DNA from: Tribonema minus
Taxonomy: Eukaryota > Sar > Xanthophyceae > Tribonematales > Tribonemataceae
Assembly: GCA_017506865.1 (NCBI GenBank)
Contig: JAFCMP010000060.1
Location: 186,001-250,000, forward strand
Length of the DNA: 64,000 nucleotides
Direction of reading: 5' to 3'
In this document: one piece after another, positions 46,101-57,718 of the stretch
Layout: the number at the start of each line of letters is the position of its first letter
How positions within the stretch are numbered: the stretch's first letter is position 1
The notes under the pieces: model-generated
The model's database searches: none
What the model was told of the DNA's origin: nothing
The model's input: only the letters and a program-made list of their open reading frames with translations
Translations under genes and position numbers: made by a program

Positions 46101-47977
46101 CATTTCGCCGCAGCCAGTCTCGCCTGCCCGCTGAGCCCGGGGCCGGGTATCTACGCGGCGGTTGCAGCAACCAGACGCAGTCAAGGCATCACATCGCCTG
46201 CAAGGCATCTCCAGATGTGGGTGGCACTGATGCGCAGCCGCCACTGCCTAGCCCTGCTTTGACTCTAATAGCCCCTGACACGCGATGCCTTCGACAGACC
46301 ACGGTGCTGCGCACGCGACGACTCGGACTCTTACCTGTGGGGCGCCTCGGATGACTTCTCCCAGCCCAGCAGGGTCTCGTCGTAAGTCGCGCTCAGCTGG
46401 CTGAGGAAGTTTAGCTCTTCGTCCAAGTTGCCCTGCCGACGACGCAGCGCAGGCAGCGCTCATGAGAGTCACGAGTCATGAGTCGCGTGCACAATGTGGC
46501 GACAGCTTGCAACGCGATGACCTGCACCTGCAGAGTGAAATGTGTTGGGGGCGAAGGACGCGCGCGCACACACCACGGCGCTTGCTTCCGTCCGCTGATG
46601 AGCGACAGGACGGGCGCACGTCGCAGCGAATTGAATCCTCAGTTTGGCTTAACTGCTCGAGCAGATGAAAGTCTGCATCGTGCTTCATCCTGGTGTGTGG
46701 GTGTCAAGCCCAGCATCACGTCACAATCTCAGCGCTTTCCAAAGAGCAGCGGTACCTTTTCTACCAGTTGGCGGTCACACTCACCCGGACAGCTCTCACA
46801 TCCTCACCCCCTCGCTCTACAATACGCACGCTATTCTACGCAGTTGTCAACCACGCTCCTCAAGCAAGTGTACCATGTGAACCCCGCAACCAATTGATCA
46901 ATTGTAAGGCTCACACTGCGACAGCGATAACTTACCATCCCCAAGCTCTCCTGGCTCTGCATGGCACCCCCCAGCACGGGGTCACCCTGGCTCATGCGCA
47001 GCAGCGGCTCCCCCTGACTCAGCCCCTGACTCTGACTTCTGCACAGCAGCGAGTCATCGTTTTCCTGCGCGGACGCAGGGCGACACATGCGCATGCGCAG
47101 GTGCGACGACTAGCGGGTCAGAGCGACACACGTCACGCGCAGCCGTTCGCATGGTCCACGTATCCTGATAACATATGATTGCACAAGCGCGTGCGCCTCC
47201 TACTGTCTGCGTGTCGCGCGCTTGCATACGGCACGATCACAGTGCATGCGCTGGGACCGCAGCCTCCGTCCCAGCTGATGCGCAGCATAAATTGCGCTGC
47301 TGCCTCTCGCGAATGCGTGTACGCTCGCTGAGCAACTATGGCAACACGCCTGTGTTCATGTGCAATTCACCTTGTAACTCCGCGCCACCACCAGCAGCCT
47401 CTTGTAGTTCTGCGCCAATTCCAGCAGGCTTTCCTGCGCGTCGCCCATTTGGCAGGTCAGGGAGTGGCAAGTGCAGTTTGTTAGTGGAAAGCATCAGCTG
47501 TGGCACCTGCTGCAGGTGCGTATGTTGGCAATCTTGCATGATGACATCACAGTGCGAGCGCGAGAGCAGGTTCGCTGTTGAAACAGTGCACACAACAGCG
47601 CGGCAGCACAGCGTGTTTGTCGATACTCTCATCACAGTCCACCTTTTATCAACATGAAAGTCCGCTTTCCTCCATGATCCTCAGCATGTACCCCTCTACA
47701 ACGAGCCAACTGTACACAGATTGGCGCAAAAGTATGACGTAAGGAGACATTGCTGCGCCTATGTGCGTACCATCTTTCTCTTGATATCCTCGCGAAGGCG
47801 GCTGTTCTCCTCCACCAGACGAACGTTCGCTTGCTTCAGCGTCTCATTCCTCATTTTGGGCGTCCCCGTGTCGTCTCTGCTGGTAGCAGCAGCAGCACGC
47901 GCGCGCGCCGGAGGCGTCTTGGCGGCGCTGCCCGCGCTGATTGCGCTACTTGTGCGCTGCCGCTTGACGGGAGGCAT
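43137..47977 (-). CDS. Coiled-coil / Nudix hydrolase fusion (NUDT15-like Nudix domain)
   Basis: Eight exons in transcript order: 47977-47771, 47433-47371, 47064-46936, 46432-46335, 45978-45553, 45128-45056, 44118-44020, 43310-43137. They total 1269 nt (422 aa), all in phase. Residues 1-165 start MPPVKRQRTSS (possible nuclear signal), contain a leucine-zipper-like helix (LKQANVRLVEENSRLREDIK) and LLELAQNYKRLL, then acidic Ala-rich linkers. The Nudix domain follows: VGVGVIVIGDARHPGCVLVG, the box G315-x5-E321-x7-R329-E330-I-x-E333-E334-x-G336-L, KHYVTIFMK and PHKCTGWAWTPW, as in NUDT15/MTH1-type nucleotide pyrophosphatases. The box is complete, so metal-dependent hydrolysis of a nucleoside diphosphate derivative is expected; the substrate is unknown. 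Exon 5 carries both the linker and the first Nudix strand, arguing against two separate genes. Confidence 0.87.
43465..43540 (-). repeat. Copy of the 5' edge of Nudix exon 8
   Basis: GCGCATCCGCCTGCGAGGGG and a following CGCG..TCGATCA..CGC match the native acceptor region at 43300-43355. The copy is in the upstream intron. Confidence 0.75.
44130..44372. repeat. 26-27-bp minisatellite, about 9 units
   Basis: Units alternate between CATCACGTGCACGCG and CATCAATTGCAC starts, each ending GGAGCGTCAC or GGAGCGTCGC. The array lies in Nudix intron 6 just upstream (sense) of exon 7, about 12 bp from the acceptor. Confidence 0.85.
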
Positions 47978-48252
47978 GGTGCGCCTGGAGGTCAAAAGTG
48001 TTTTCAAAAACGTGCAGTGTCCGCCCCGTGTCTCTATGCTCCTCGCGACTAGCTGTCCCGCTGAGCACGTGCGCCGATACGCCCCAGCCGCTGCTGCAGC
48101 AGCTATTCCGCCACCATCAGCGCAATACTGCTGCACCTTGTCGCCGATGTCGCTACTTGAAGTTTGTCTTGAAGATCCATTCTGAACGCTCGAAGGTAAA
48201 TACCAGTAGGAACGACTTCAAAGCTGGAGCAGGGGAGCAGCCAATCAGCAAG
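47978..48252. promoter_or_regulatory. Bidirectional promoter candidate, Nudix fusion / capping enzyme
   Basis: The 275 bp between divergent ATGs contain TTGAAGT at 48157-48163, a second TTGAAG at 48169, an antisense ACTTCAAA near 48217, and CCAAT at about 48240, 13 bp before the capping-enzyme ATG. Spacing is close to the other divergent pair. Function inferred. Confidence 0.55.
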
Positions 48253-51200
48253 ATGGCGGAGCCGCCAGTGAAGAAACCGAGAGTCAAAGGATCCGATGCC
48301 GTCAAGCAGGCCATGCAATCAGCGGTCAGTGTACGATTACACAATCAGCCCGCCTCTGTGGGCATCGATTGCACAGTGCAGCTGATCTCACAACTAGATT
48401 CGTCCAGTGCCAATCGTCAGGCTACTGGTGCTACTGCTCTAGCACGCCATCTTCGCGACACTGACGGAATACGATGGCACCGATCAAGACGCTTGTGCAC
48501 ATTGAAAAATTCACAGTTGCCATGCATCATGTGGCTTGGACGCAGCTCCATCATGACATCCACCTGCGTGAACCCGCCGCTGGCGCTGACACGATGTCTG
48601 ATCGCTCGTGTCACAGGGCGAAATGAAAATAGCATCTGCGCCAGTGCACATGCTAGCGACGATGGCGCCAGTGGGTGACCCCGTGGACAAGGAGATATAT
48701 ATATTCCTGACGCAGGTGAGCGCGAGTCAGTGCTCAGAACCGGTGTGCACGCAACAAACAACAACGAAGAAGCACTTAAAATCTGCAAGGAACTATAAGC
48801 ATGCTGTGCCTTGCTTCAATGCGGCGGCTGTCTGGTCTCTGCAGGGGTGCTGTCCGTTCAATGCATGCCACCAAAGCGCACCTTCATCGTCAACATCTAC
48901 CTGCCCCGTTGTTGCCGCTCCCGCGCACGGCAGCAACTCCGTGCTCAAATCGCACGTGCACGCGCAACAACGGACTTCTGACACGCGCGCAAGCTGTAGG
49001 CCATGGCCATGCGCCATTGATGATGTACGGCGCAACGATGCACCTCGCGCAACGTGACGTGTTGAGCCCCTGCTCCGATACTGTGTTGCTGAGCGCTGTG
49101 TCTTGCCACAATATCTATCTGCAGGTGCGGCGCGGCATCATGCGGACGCTCACCGAGGAGCAGACGGCGCGCCTGGCGAGCAGGAAGGCGAACCTGGAGG
49201 TGGAGGCGCGCCTGGGGCTCATCCACCCGCTGTAAGCCGCGCGCGCTCTACAATGTGCACTGTATCATAAACTTCACAAGAGTTGTGGTGACTGCCAGCT
49301 GCGCGCGCGCTCCACACGCACGCGCTGCGATACGCTGCTTATCGATTACTTCGTGCAGTACTTCACAAGCGTGCTGGTGACTGCCAGCTGCGAGCGCGCT
49401 CCACGTGCATGCACGTACCGCGGTCATCCGCCCGCTGTAAGATGCGCGCTGCCGCATGACCTGGTGTGTGCAATCGCATGCGCGCTCTCCGCTATAGAAG
49501 ACTCGCGCCTTTATGCGCTGGCGACTGCCAGCTGCGAGCGCACCTCACGCACCGCGCTACGATATGTGCTGATAACGGCCAGCTGCATGCGCGCTTCACA
49601 TGCATGCGCGCGCCGCGGCCATACAGGCAGGGCAGCAGCGCGCACGCACGCGTGTGCACAGCTCAGTTGAGCCGTCGGGGCCGCGCGGGCCCCCTCCTTT
49701 CGCGCCGGCCAGCTGCGGCCTCTGTCTTGCAAGCACGCGTGTGTTGCCCGCCGCTGAACGCGGAGTCCACGCCACCGCCGCCGCCGCAGCGGGAGCAACA
49801 CGCGCGCGACGCACACCGTCCCGGGCTCTGGCGCCATCTCGCGCGACATGCAGGAGATGAAGCAGGCGCAGTACGAGTTTGTGGGCGGCGTCAGCGGGCC
49901 CGCGTTCAATGCCATCAAGGGCGGCGCCGCGGCGCTGTACGCCGTCGCGCCGGCGGCGGCGGCGCCGGGCGCGGACCCCGCCGCCGCCGCGCTCGCCGCC
50001 GCCGCCGCCGCAGCGCGCATCAAAGGCGAGTGCCGCGTGCGCGTTGGGGCTGCGCCGGGGGTTGGCTGCGCGCGTTTGCAGTTGAAGTTGAAGTTGCGCT
50101 GTGCGGAGGGGGGCGTTGGGCGGCGCGTAGGCCCTGCGTGCGGAAGCGTTGTGTGTGGCGGCGACGTCTCCTGATGACACGCGTGCGGGCCTCACAGTGT
50201 CTCCTTGGTCATCTGGGTGCACTGGCGCCTTGCGCGACAGTGCCTGGACAGGGACTCGCCCAGTGCAGTGTTTGAGGCGACCGCAATCACCAGCTGGTGA
50301 CCCGCACGCGACGCTGCGATGCATAGGCAGCAGCAGCCTGGGATGGCGTGAGATGTTGATTCACGCGACGGTACGACCTCGTCTTGCCGATGCATGCAGG
50401 ACACCCTGCGTTGCCCCCCCGCATGCACTGCGCAGCAGCAGCTACAGCTCTGTGTACACGCGCGTGAGGCCGCCAGCGTTTCCCCGTGCCCCCCCCCCTC
50501 CTCTTGCTCCCGCTTACGTGCACCCTGCCTTGCCCCCCCCCCCCCCAACCTCCTCTCAGAAACGCTCTCGGCGGACACCGTTTACACGTACGAGGACGGC
50601 GCGCGCGTCGTCGTCGCGGATGCCGGCACCGTGCGCCGCGAGACCAAGGACGCCAAGCTCACCATGAACTTCCAGCTGCCCTCCGCGCCGTACGACTTCC
50701 GCGTCATGGTGAGCGTCGAGGATGCGCAGGAGCCCGCGGCGGCGGACGCGGCGCTGGCGGCGGCGGTGCGCGCGGCGGCGGCGGCGGGGCCCGCGGCGGT
50801 CGCGGCGGCGGCGGCGGCGGCGGCGCCGCCGGGGTGGCGGCAGCGGAGGCGGCGGCGGCGCGCGACGTGGCAGTCGCCGCGCGAGGCGCCGCCGGAGGCG
50901 GCGCTGCACTGGCGGCTCGACGCGAGCATGGTGGACGTGTCGGAGCAGCTGCCGGGGGGGGAGGACGCAGGGCTGACGGAGGACAGCCAGGTGCTGGAGG
51001 TGCGTGAGAGGGGGGCATGGGGGGGGGCGGGGTGCGGCCGATGCGCAGCAGCGGGGGAGGGAGCGGGGGGCGCCTGGCGGCAGCACGTGCGCGCGTGCGG
51101 GCAGGAGCGGGGGAGCGGACATCCACCAGATGTGCACAGCACGTCACGGATTGACTCTTGGGGGGCGTATCCTGTCCCAGAACTTGACAGAACCTGCCAG

Positions 51201-52589
51201 CACTAGCGGAGAACCTCCTGAGAGCAACCTGTGCTTCTGAGAGCAACCTGTGCTCCCAAGAGCAAAGTTGTGAAGGCTCTTGCATCCTCCTGATGTATGG
51301 CCGAAATGCTTAATGTGTCCCAAACGGGGCATGCCATGTGCGATGCGCGGCGTGCTGGGTCTCTGCTGCCCCATGATTGGTTGGGGACAGGGGGGGCTCA
51401 ATGAGAACGGCGGTGGCGCTGACGTCACGAGTGTTCATTGAGACGCGCATGCCACACGTGCAGATCCGTGTCGCACGCGCGCGGCGCAGGGGGCTTTTCT
51501 GACTGTCGCCGCGCGCAGTGTTCCTCCCAATGCGCCTCGTCCCACGTGCACAGCACGGCGCACGCGAGCAGAGACGCGCACCGCAGCGCTCAGCGCATGT
51601 TGCCGCCGCGCGATGCGACTGCAGGGCGGGCGCACTGCTGCCGAGCGTCACGGCGCGTCTCCAACGGCAGCGCTTCCCACCGTGTCTGCGCGCCGCGCCG
51701 TGCGCCGCCGCCGCCGCAGGTGGAGCTGGAGCTGCAGCCGCACATCCAGGCGCAGTGGCTCGGCGCCGCGGACGAGGAGCAGGCGGACCTCATGACCAAG
51801 CACCTCGCGCTCGCGCTGTTCCGCCTCATAGGCGGCATAGACCCGCTGGAGCCGCTGTCGCTCATCGCGGACCCGCCGCGGGAGACGCGCCTCGACGTGA
51901 GTGCGCGCACGCGGGCATTGGGAGCAGGGGCCGCCGCGGCGGCGCGCAGCGCGCACGCGTGGGCCAGTGCGTACATGCTTGTCGAGCGCTGTACGAGGTT
52001 TTTATATAGGGGGGGGGGAGGGGGGGGAAGCTGCGTGGCGTGCAGTGCGCGGCGGTGCGGTCCGGCGCTCCTCGCAGATGCAGACGATGTTGCAATGCGG
52101 TGACGCGCCGTCCTCAGCGCTAAAACCGCGAGATGCGGTTCTCTCCTCGCCGCCCTCCTGCTTCTGGCAAACGTTTGTCAAGGCATTTGCGGTCCTCGTG
52201 GACATCCGGACTGCCAGTTTTGAGTGCTAGGTGATCCAGACTTGGACGATGCTGTTCAACCCTATCCGCCCTGTGATGCCAACAGATTCAGGCCGTGCCG
52301 CCAAGCAGCTGGCATGGTGCATCAGCAACACTGCTCAGTCTTCACAGGGTGGCTGCGACACGACGAGCGCGATGTTTCGCGCAATATGCAGCAGTGCTCA
52401 GTAATGTCAGCGCCGCCGACGCGACAGGGTAGGTACACCGGGCCCAGCAGGGCCCCTCAGTAGGTGCGACGCCGCCGCACGCGCTCTCTCACCGCGCGCG
52501 CCGCGCCTCTGCGCCTCCGCGCCGCTGCGTCTCCGCGCAGGTGGCGGCGTCCGCCAAGAGCAAGTGCCAGGCGCTGCGCAACCTCGGGC

Positions 52590-52623
<34 letters not shown>

Positions 52624-54623
52624 CGGCTTCCCCGGCGCGATGCCCGTCAACATGTGCCGCGCGGACATCGCCGCGGTGCAGGGCGGAGCCTACTTCATCA
52701 GCGAGAAGACGGACGGCGTGCGCTACCTGCTGGTCGTGACGGAGGAGGGCGAGGGCGGCGGCGCGTGCGTGCTCGTGGACCGCAAGATGGGCTGCTTCGC
52801 GGTCGCGGGCGGCGCGGCGCTCGCAAAAGTGTTCGGCGCCGGGACGGTGCTGGACGGGGAGCTCGTGCACCGCAGCGGCGCGCACGGCGCGGGTGAGCTG
52901 CCGCGTCCATCGCGCACGGGGCGCGAAGTAGCTGTGCTGCTGTTCTGGTGCAGAAGCGCAGATGTGTTTTGTCCACTTGCAATGGTCACGTAGGTGCGGC
53001 GCTCGCTAAGGTGTTCGGCGCGGGGACGGTGCTGGACGGGGAGTTGTGCACCGCAGCGGCGCACCCGGCGCGGGTGGGTGGGGCATGCGTCGTTGTGCTT
53101 GCGGCGTGAAATGCCGGCGCCGCTACGCTCGTCCAGCAGAGCGACGTGCTTTGCGCAGCCGCCATGGTCATATGGTTGTCGTATTCCACCATGGTCATAT
53201 GGGCGTTGGATTCTACAAGCAGAAATGATGCGTGCGAACTGATTGTAGCTTCCCTGGCAGCATTCCACCCAATACCAATGCGACGCGCAATGCTGTGCGG
53301 CCTTCAACGGATGCCGTCGCTCTCAAAGGCGCAGCATATGCGCACCCAGAGTCTCCTGGAGACGCACTCTCGCGCTGAGATCCGCACAGGCGCGCTGCAT
53401 CTTTGCGCGTGGCATCGGCGGCCGCGGAACCCACGCCTCGAGGCTTTTCCAAGCCGCCTCGGCACCTTGGCACAGGCGCCACCGGCACTCGCCTGCTGCG
53501 CGAGCACGCTCGCCTCAGACGCGAAACTGCCACTCGGACTCAGCGCCGCTGCCGCCGCCCCCTCCCCCCCCGCCGCCGCGCCGCGTACGCACGCGCATGC
53601 GCAGACGGCGCCCCCGCGGCGGACGCGACGTTCATGGCGTTCGACATGCGGGTGCTGCGCGGGCGCCGGCACTCGCCTGCTGCATATGCGTGCTCACCTC
53701 GGACGCGGACACTTCCCTCGTACACGCGCATGCTCACCCCAGGCGCGACCGCCTCACTCAGACTCAACCCCGCATGGCTGCTGCTCGCCCCGCCGCGCGA
53801 TGCGTACGCGTACGCGCGCGCAGACGGCGCGCCCGCGGCGGAGGCGACGTTCATGGCGTTCGACATGCTGGCGCTGCGCGGCCGGCCGCTGCTGGCGGCG
53901 CCCTTCAAGCTGCGCTTCCAGCAGGTGGCGAACCAGATCACGGCGCCGTACCTGGCGGCGCTGGCGGGCGCGGAAGGCGCGCCCACGTCGCTCAAGGGCG
54001 TCCCACACCTGCGCTACGCGCAGAAGCGCTTCTTTGCGCGCTCGCAGGTGAGCGCGGCGGCGGCCGCGCCTGAAGCGTGTGGTGGGGCGCGGGGGGGGGG
54101 GGGGGGGGGGGGCTGCGTAGAGCCGGACCGTAGGCGCAGCATGTAGTTACTGGAGTGCGTGTCGTGTGTTTGTGCGGGGGGGGGGTGCAGCCACTGTCGC
54201 GCTGCACAGATCCTGTCGCAGATGCATGCTGCGTGCAGGCGCGCTTTCTTGCGGGCGCTCAAGCAGCAGTCGGCCAGTGACTTGAAGTTCATGCGCATTG
54301 AAGTCCGCACTGACAGGAAGCAGCGGCCGTCCCCTGCGCCAGCCACTCGCAATGCGTAACACGTCATCAGAGCACGACCGCCGTCATACCTCTCCATCTG
54401 CGTCACATCTTTACATGCCAGAGACGAAATCACGTCACCTGCAGTGACTGGCAGCATAGCGGCGCGTGCTGCCGTGCCCACGCGAGCCACTGCGCTGTGC
54501 GACTCGCACGTTCGGGCGGCACGCAGAGCGCCCGCACCGCCGCGCTGCACAGCAGCGCCAGCAGGCCTCTTGCTGACCGCAGCGCCTCAGCCTGCGACGC
54601 CGCTCACGGAGCGCTGCTCCCAT

Positions 54624-54656
<33 letters not shown>

Positions 54657-55345
54657 ACCAGGTGGGCGACCTGCTGCGCTGCGTGGCGCGGCCGCCCGGC
54701 GCGGCGCGCGAGCGCCTGTACCTCGACGCGCGCGACGGGCGCTCGCACCGCACGGACGGCGTCATCTTCCAGCCCGACGCGCCGTACGTCGTCGGCACGC
54801 ACCGCGCGCTGCTCAAGTGGAAGTGGCTCGACGTCGCGTCCGTGGACCTGCGCGCGGCGAGCGCCGAGGGCGCGCTGCGGCTGACCACGGAGGCGCAGGG
54901 CGGCGCGCCGGTGGACGTGACGGGCGTCGTCGCGCTCGCGCGGCACGACGCGGCGCGGCTGACCGCGGACATGCGCGCCGCGGCGGCGGGGCGCGGCGCC
55001 GTCTTCATCGCGGAGGTCGCGCACGACCGCGCGACGGGCGCGTGGGTGTACCTCGGGCGCCGCCCCGACAAGGACCGGCCGAACTTCGTGACGACGGTCA
55101 TGGCGACGCTCGTCGAGCTCGCGGAGGGCATCGGCGAGGAGGAGCTCGTGTACCGCATGGCCGTCGGCGACGCCGCGGAGGACGAGTGGGACAAGCAGTC
55201 GCGCAAGTACGCGCGCGTCCTGCGCGACTGGCAGCTCGAGGAGCAGCGCAAGAAGGCGGCGCGCCTGCAGCAGCAGCAGCAGCAGCGCGCGGGCGCTGCT
55301 GCCGCGGCTGCGCGGCCGCCCGGCGGCGGCGGCGCGCGCCCGTAG
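48253..55345 (+). CDS. Bifunctional mRNA capping enzyme: tunnel-type RNA triphosphatase plus guanylyltransferase
   Basis: Nine exons: 48253-48324, 48617-48715, 49125-49231, 49790-50025, 50560-50999, 51720-51896, 52541-52892, 53824-54047, 54662-55345. They total 2391 nt (796 aa), all in phase. The N-terminal half has the two metal-binding glutamate strands of Cet1-like triphosphatases, ANLEVEARLGLI (E82, E84) and QVLEVELELQP (about 316-325). The second half is a GTP:RNA guanylyltransferase: lysine nucleophile K433 in EKTDGVRYLL, motif III TVLDGELV, motif IIIa ATFMAFDMLALRG, motif IV HRTDGVIFQP, motif V LLKWKW and motif VI RRPDKDRPNF. The protein should convert 5'-triphosphate RNA to GpppN caps in the nucleus. 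Intron 4 uses a GC donor (AAAG|GCGAGT). A poly-Ala stretch and an R-rich insert lie between the two triphosphatase motifs, and the C-terminus is Gln- and Ala-rich. Confidence 0.94.
49232..49640 (+). repeat. Repeated units in capping-enzyme intron 3, with a copy of the exon 3 end
   Basis: ACTGCCAGCTGCG..CGC occurs at about 49290, 49380 and 49527, with a weaker copy near 49577. At 49421-49450, GGTCATCCGCCCGCTGTAAG copies the native exon end and donor (GGCTCATCCACCCGCTGTAA at 49216). Confidence 0.75.
52993..53075 (+). repeat. Copy of the 3' edge of capping-enzyme exon 7
   Basis: About 80 bp repeat GGCGCGGCGCTCGC, GTGTTCGGCGC.GGGACGGTG and CTGGACGGGGAG up to a GCGGGTG donor. Two bases are lost relative to the exon (GAGTTGTGC against GAGCTCGTGC), so the guanylyltransferase motif III copy (TVLDGEL) runs out of frame after it. 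Confidence 0.88.
53605..53672 (+). repeat. Copy of the 5' edge of capping-enzyme exon 8
   Basis: GCGCAGACGGCGCCCCCGCG followed by GCGACGTTCATGGCGTTCGA copies the native acceptor and exon start at 53820-53885. It still encodes DGAPAADATFMAFDMRVLRG and keeps an acceptor in the same phase. If spliced, it would run on into intron sequence. Confidence 0.88.
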
Positions 55346-57718
55346 CCGCGGGGCCGCGTGCGACGCCGTCGCAGTGTCACACATTTAGTGCAGCTTTCCG
55401 GCCCTGGTCATGTCATCACATTTAACCCGGCACTGGTTTTGGCCTGTAGTGTGTTGTTCATGTACCGCGGCTCACAAACAAGCAGGATTCTGTTGCGGCC
55501 GCCCAAGTTTTTTTCTTCAATGCAAGTTGCTAATGTGGTTGAGGGTCTGAGCTGCTGAGCTATGACGGGTTGGAAATTTCTCGAGGTCTGAGGAATTTTC
55601 GGTACTCACTCAACCAAGTCTGCTTTATTGACCTGTGCGGTCGATTGGTGCCGGCGACAGCGGGCGGGAATGAGCAAAAGGGACGAGGAACCGCTCTGCC
55701 CGGTGGGGCAGTCTGTACGGCAGGCGAAGAAGGTGGTTCATCATGGTGAGCTTCGATGATGATGAAAGTCTCTCACTCACCCACACACCGTAATTGTGTC
55801 AGATGACTGTGCTCCGGACCAATTCGAGGCTGCATTGATGGTAGCGCCATTACGGGCATCATCAGCTCTTCGTTGAAGCGGCTGCAGTGTGCCTCCGGTG
55901 CGTCAGTGGCTGGCTAGCCAATTATGGTCGGTCATCTCAGAAACCTTGCCACCGTGCAACTTGTAGGCACAGTCACTCACGTGATACTCACGTCTCGTTC
56001 ATGATCAGACAGTCTGCTCACAATATTGAGTCATTGCACGCCGGCAGTCGCACACCTCGGAGCGGGCAACATCACCAGTGTGTACCATCTCTGATGTGTC
56101 CAGGACTTCAAGTTTAAGATTTTGGTGCCAAATAGAGGGCAATTTGAAAGTGCTCAATGAAATTCATGTGACCTGCCAGTGGTCAATCAGATTCATGATA
56201 TGCATGGTCAACAGATTCGTATTTTCATCGATGCAGTGCAACCTTCTTGTCCATGCTTGCGCTTTCAAGCCTGAGGCACGATGATCTTGGGTGTGCACCT
56301 CAGGCTGCTTGGCAGTAATTGCATAATGCATAGTATTTAATTTACGGTAGTGCTAGCTTCAAGTTAGCCTGTTCATGAAAAAGCTGCAAGTTTAGGCTAC
56401 TTTGGTTGCCAGAACGGATCCTCACATTGAATGGCCAGATTTGGTTCAACAGATTTGAAGATGGCAATCAAAGCTCAGCAGAACTTGGACTAAGCTCACG
56501 GTCGCCGACCCGACGGACCGCAACTGTTACAGTTGACCATGATGATCATGTGTACATCATATTCATGATGCTCACTAGGTGCTGTCGATGCAGCGGCGTG
56601 CATACCTGGTATGAGTAGTACCTGCATGCACTGTACGACACAGCCGTGGCACATAAACTCAGGCCGTTAGTTGCCTCAACAGTTGCTTCTGCAACGCCTG
56701 GCCGCACAATCATCATGATTGCACCACATGTGACATGATGATCATGATGTCTGTCAGCGAGAGTCAGTTGTAGCCAACAGTCATCATGACAGCACAGTGT
56801 GTGCAAAGTTTGACTTGAAGTTCGCCACAGTCACATCATCATCATTCCTGCAGCAGCATCGTGTACTTTTTATTAATTCTCGCTCAGGGCGCGAAAATCG
56901 TGTACTCCAAATCTCAAATCAAGGCCCTCAAACCATTGAATAAGTTAGTGCCAGTGGCAGAGTCACTCAGGAACTTTTTCAGGTTGAAGTGGACAACGAT
57001 CACCCAGGCGGACTGAGCCATGTGTTGGCTGATGGGTCGTAGATTGCAGTCATGGTGGCATGATCGAGGCCGCGGGTGCCAGATGACCTCAGAGTCTGGC
57101 ACCTCTAAGTTAAAGTTTGCTGCAACTTGGACGACGCTGTGCTATCTGCCCATCAGCGCGCGCGCTGAACGCCATGAGGTCATCGGCGCATGTATCGCAG
57201 ATGCAGCTCACACCACGCATGCCCCGGCGTCTGTTTCAAGCTGTGGTTCGAACTGTGCATGCGCCGCACGCGTTGGCGGTCTGGTTTTGTACAGCGTCGG
57301 TCACTCTTTCTGGAGGCTCGGTCGCTCTTTCCAAGTTTCTGGGCGCACCGCGTGTTGTCGTGAGCACTGGCTGCACCGCAGTGGCGTCACCTCTGTGCGC
57401 GCATGCAAGCTTGAAGTTCGCTCCACACCAGGCGTGGAGGCGCGGTTGCGCAGCGCAGGCGGCCAGTACAGCGGCAGTTCAGCCGCAGCACACTGCACAC
57501 GCGAGGGTACACAGCCACGGTCGCATGCACAGGCAGAACACGCACGATAATCGTGCCTGAGAGTGCCTCAGAGGTGATGGAAGGTTGAGGGCACCTTGTG
57601 CACCGTGGAAGAGCTCTCTGGGGCACTGCATGCCGTGTGACACTGTCCTGTTGCTATCAAGCATCGTACAAGCGGCCCAGTATCGGTACGGTAACAGTTG
57701 CACTCGAACTGACAGTTG
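55346..57718. other. AT-richer intergenic region, no gene recognised
   Basis: Clearly lower GC than the genes. Palindromic ATGATCAT elements recur (about 56540-56553, 56733-56745). TTGAAGT occurs at 56815 and 57411. No exon, tRNA or other RNA gene was recognised. Confidence 0.55.
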
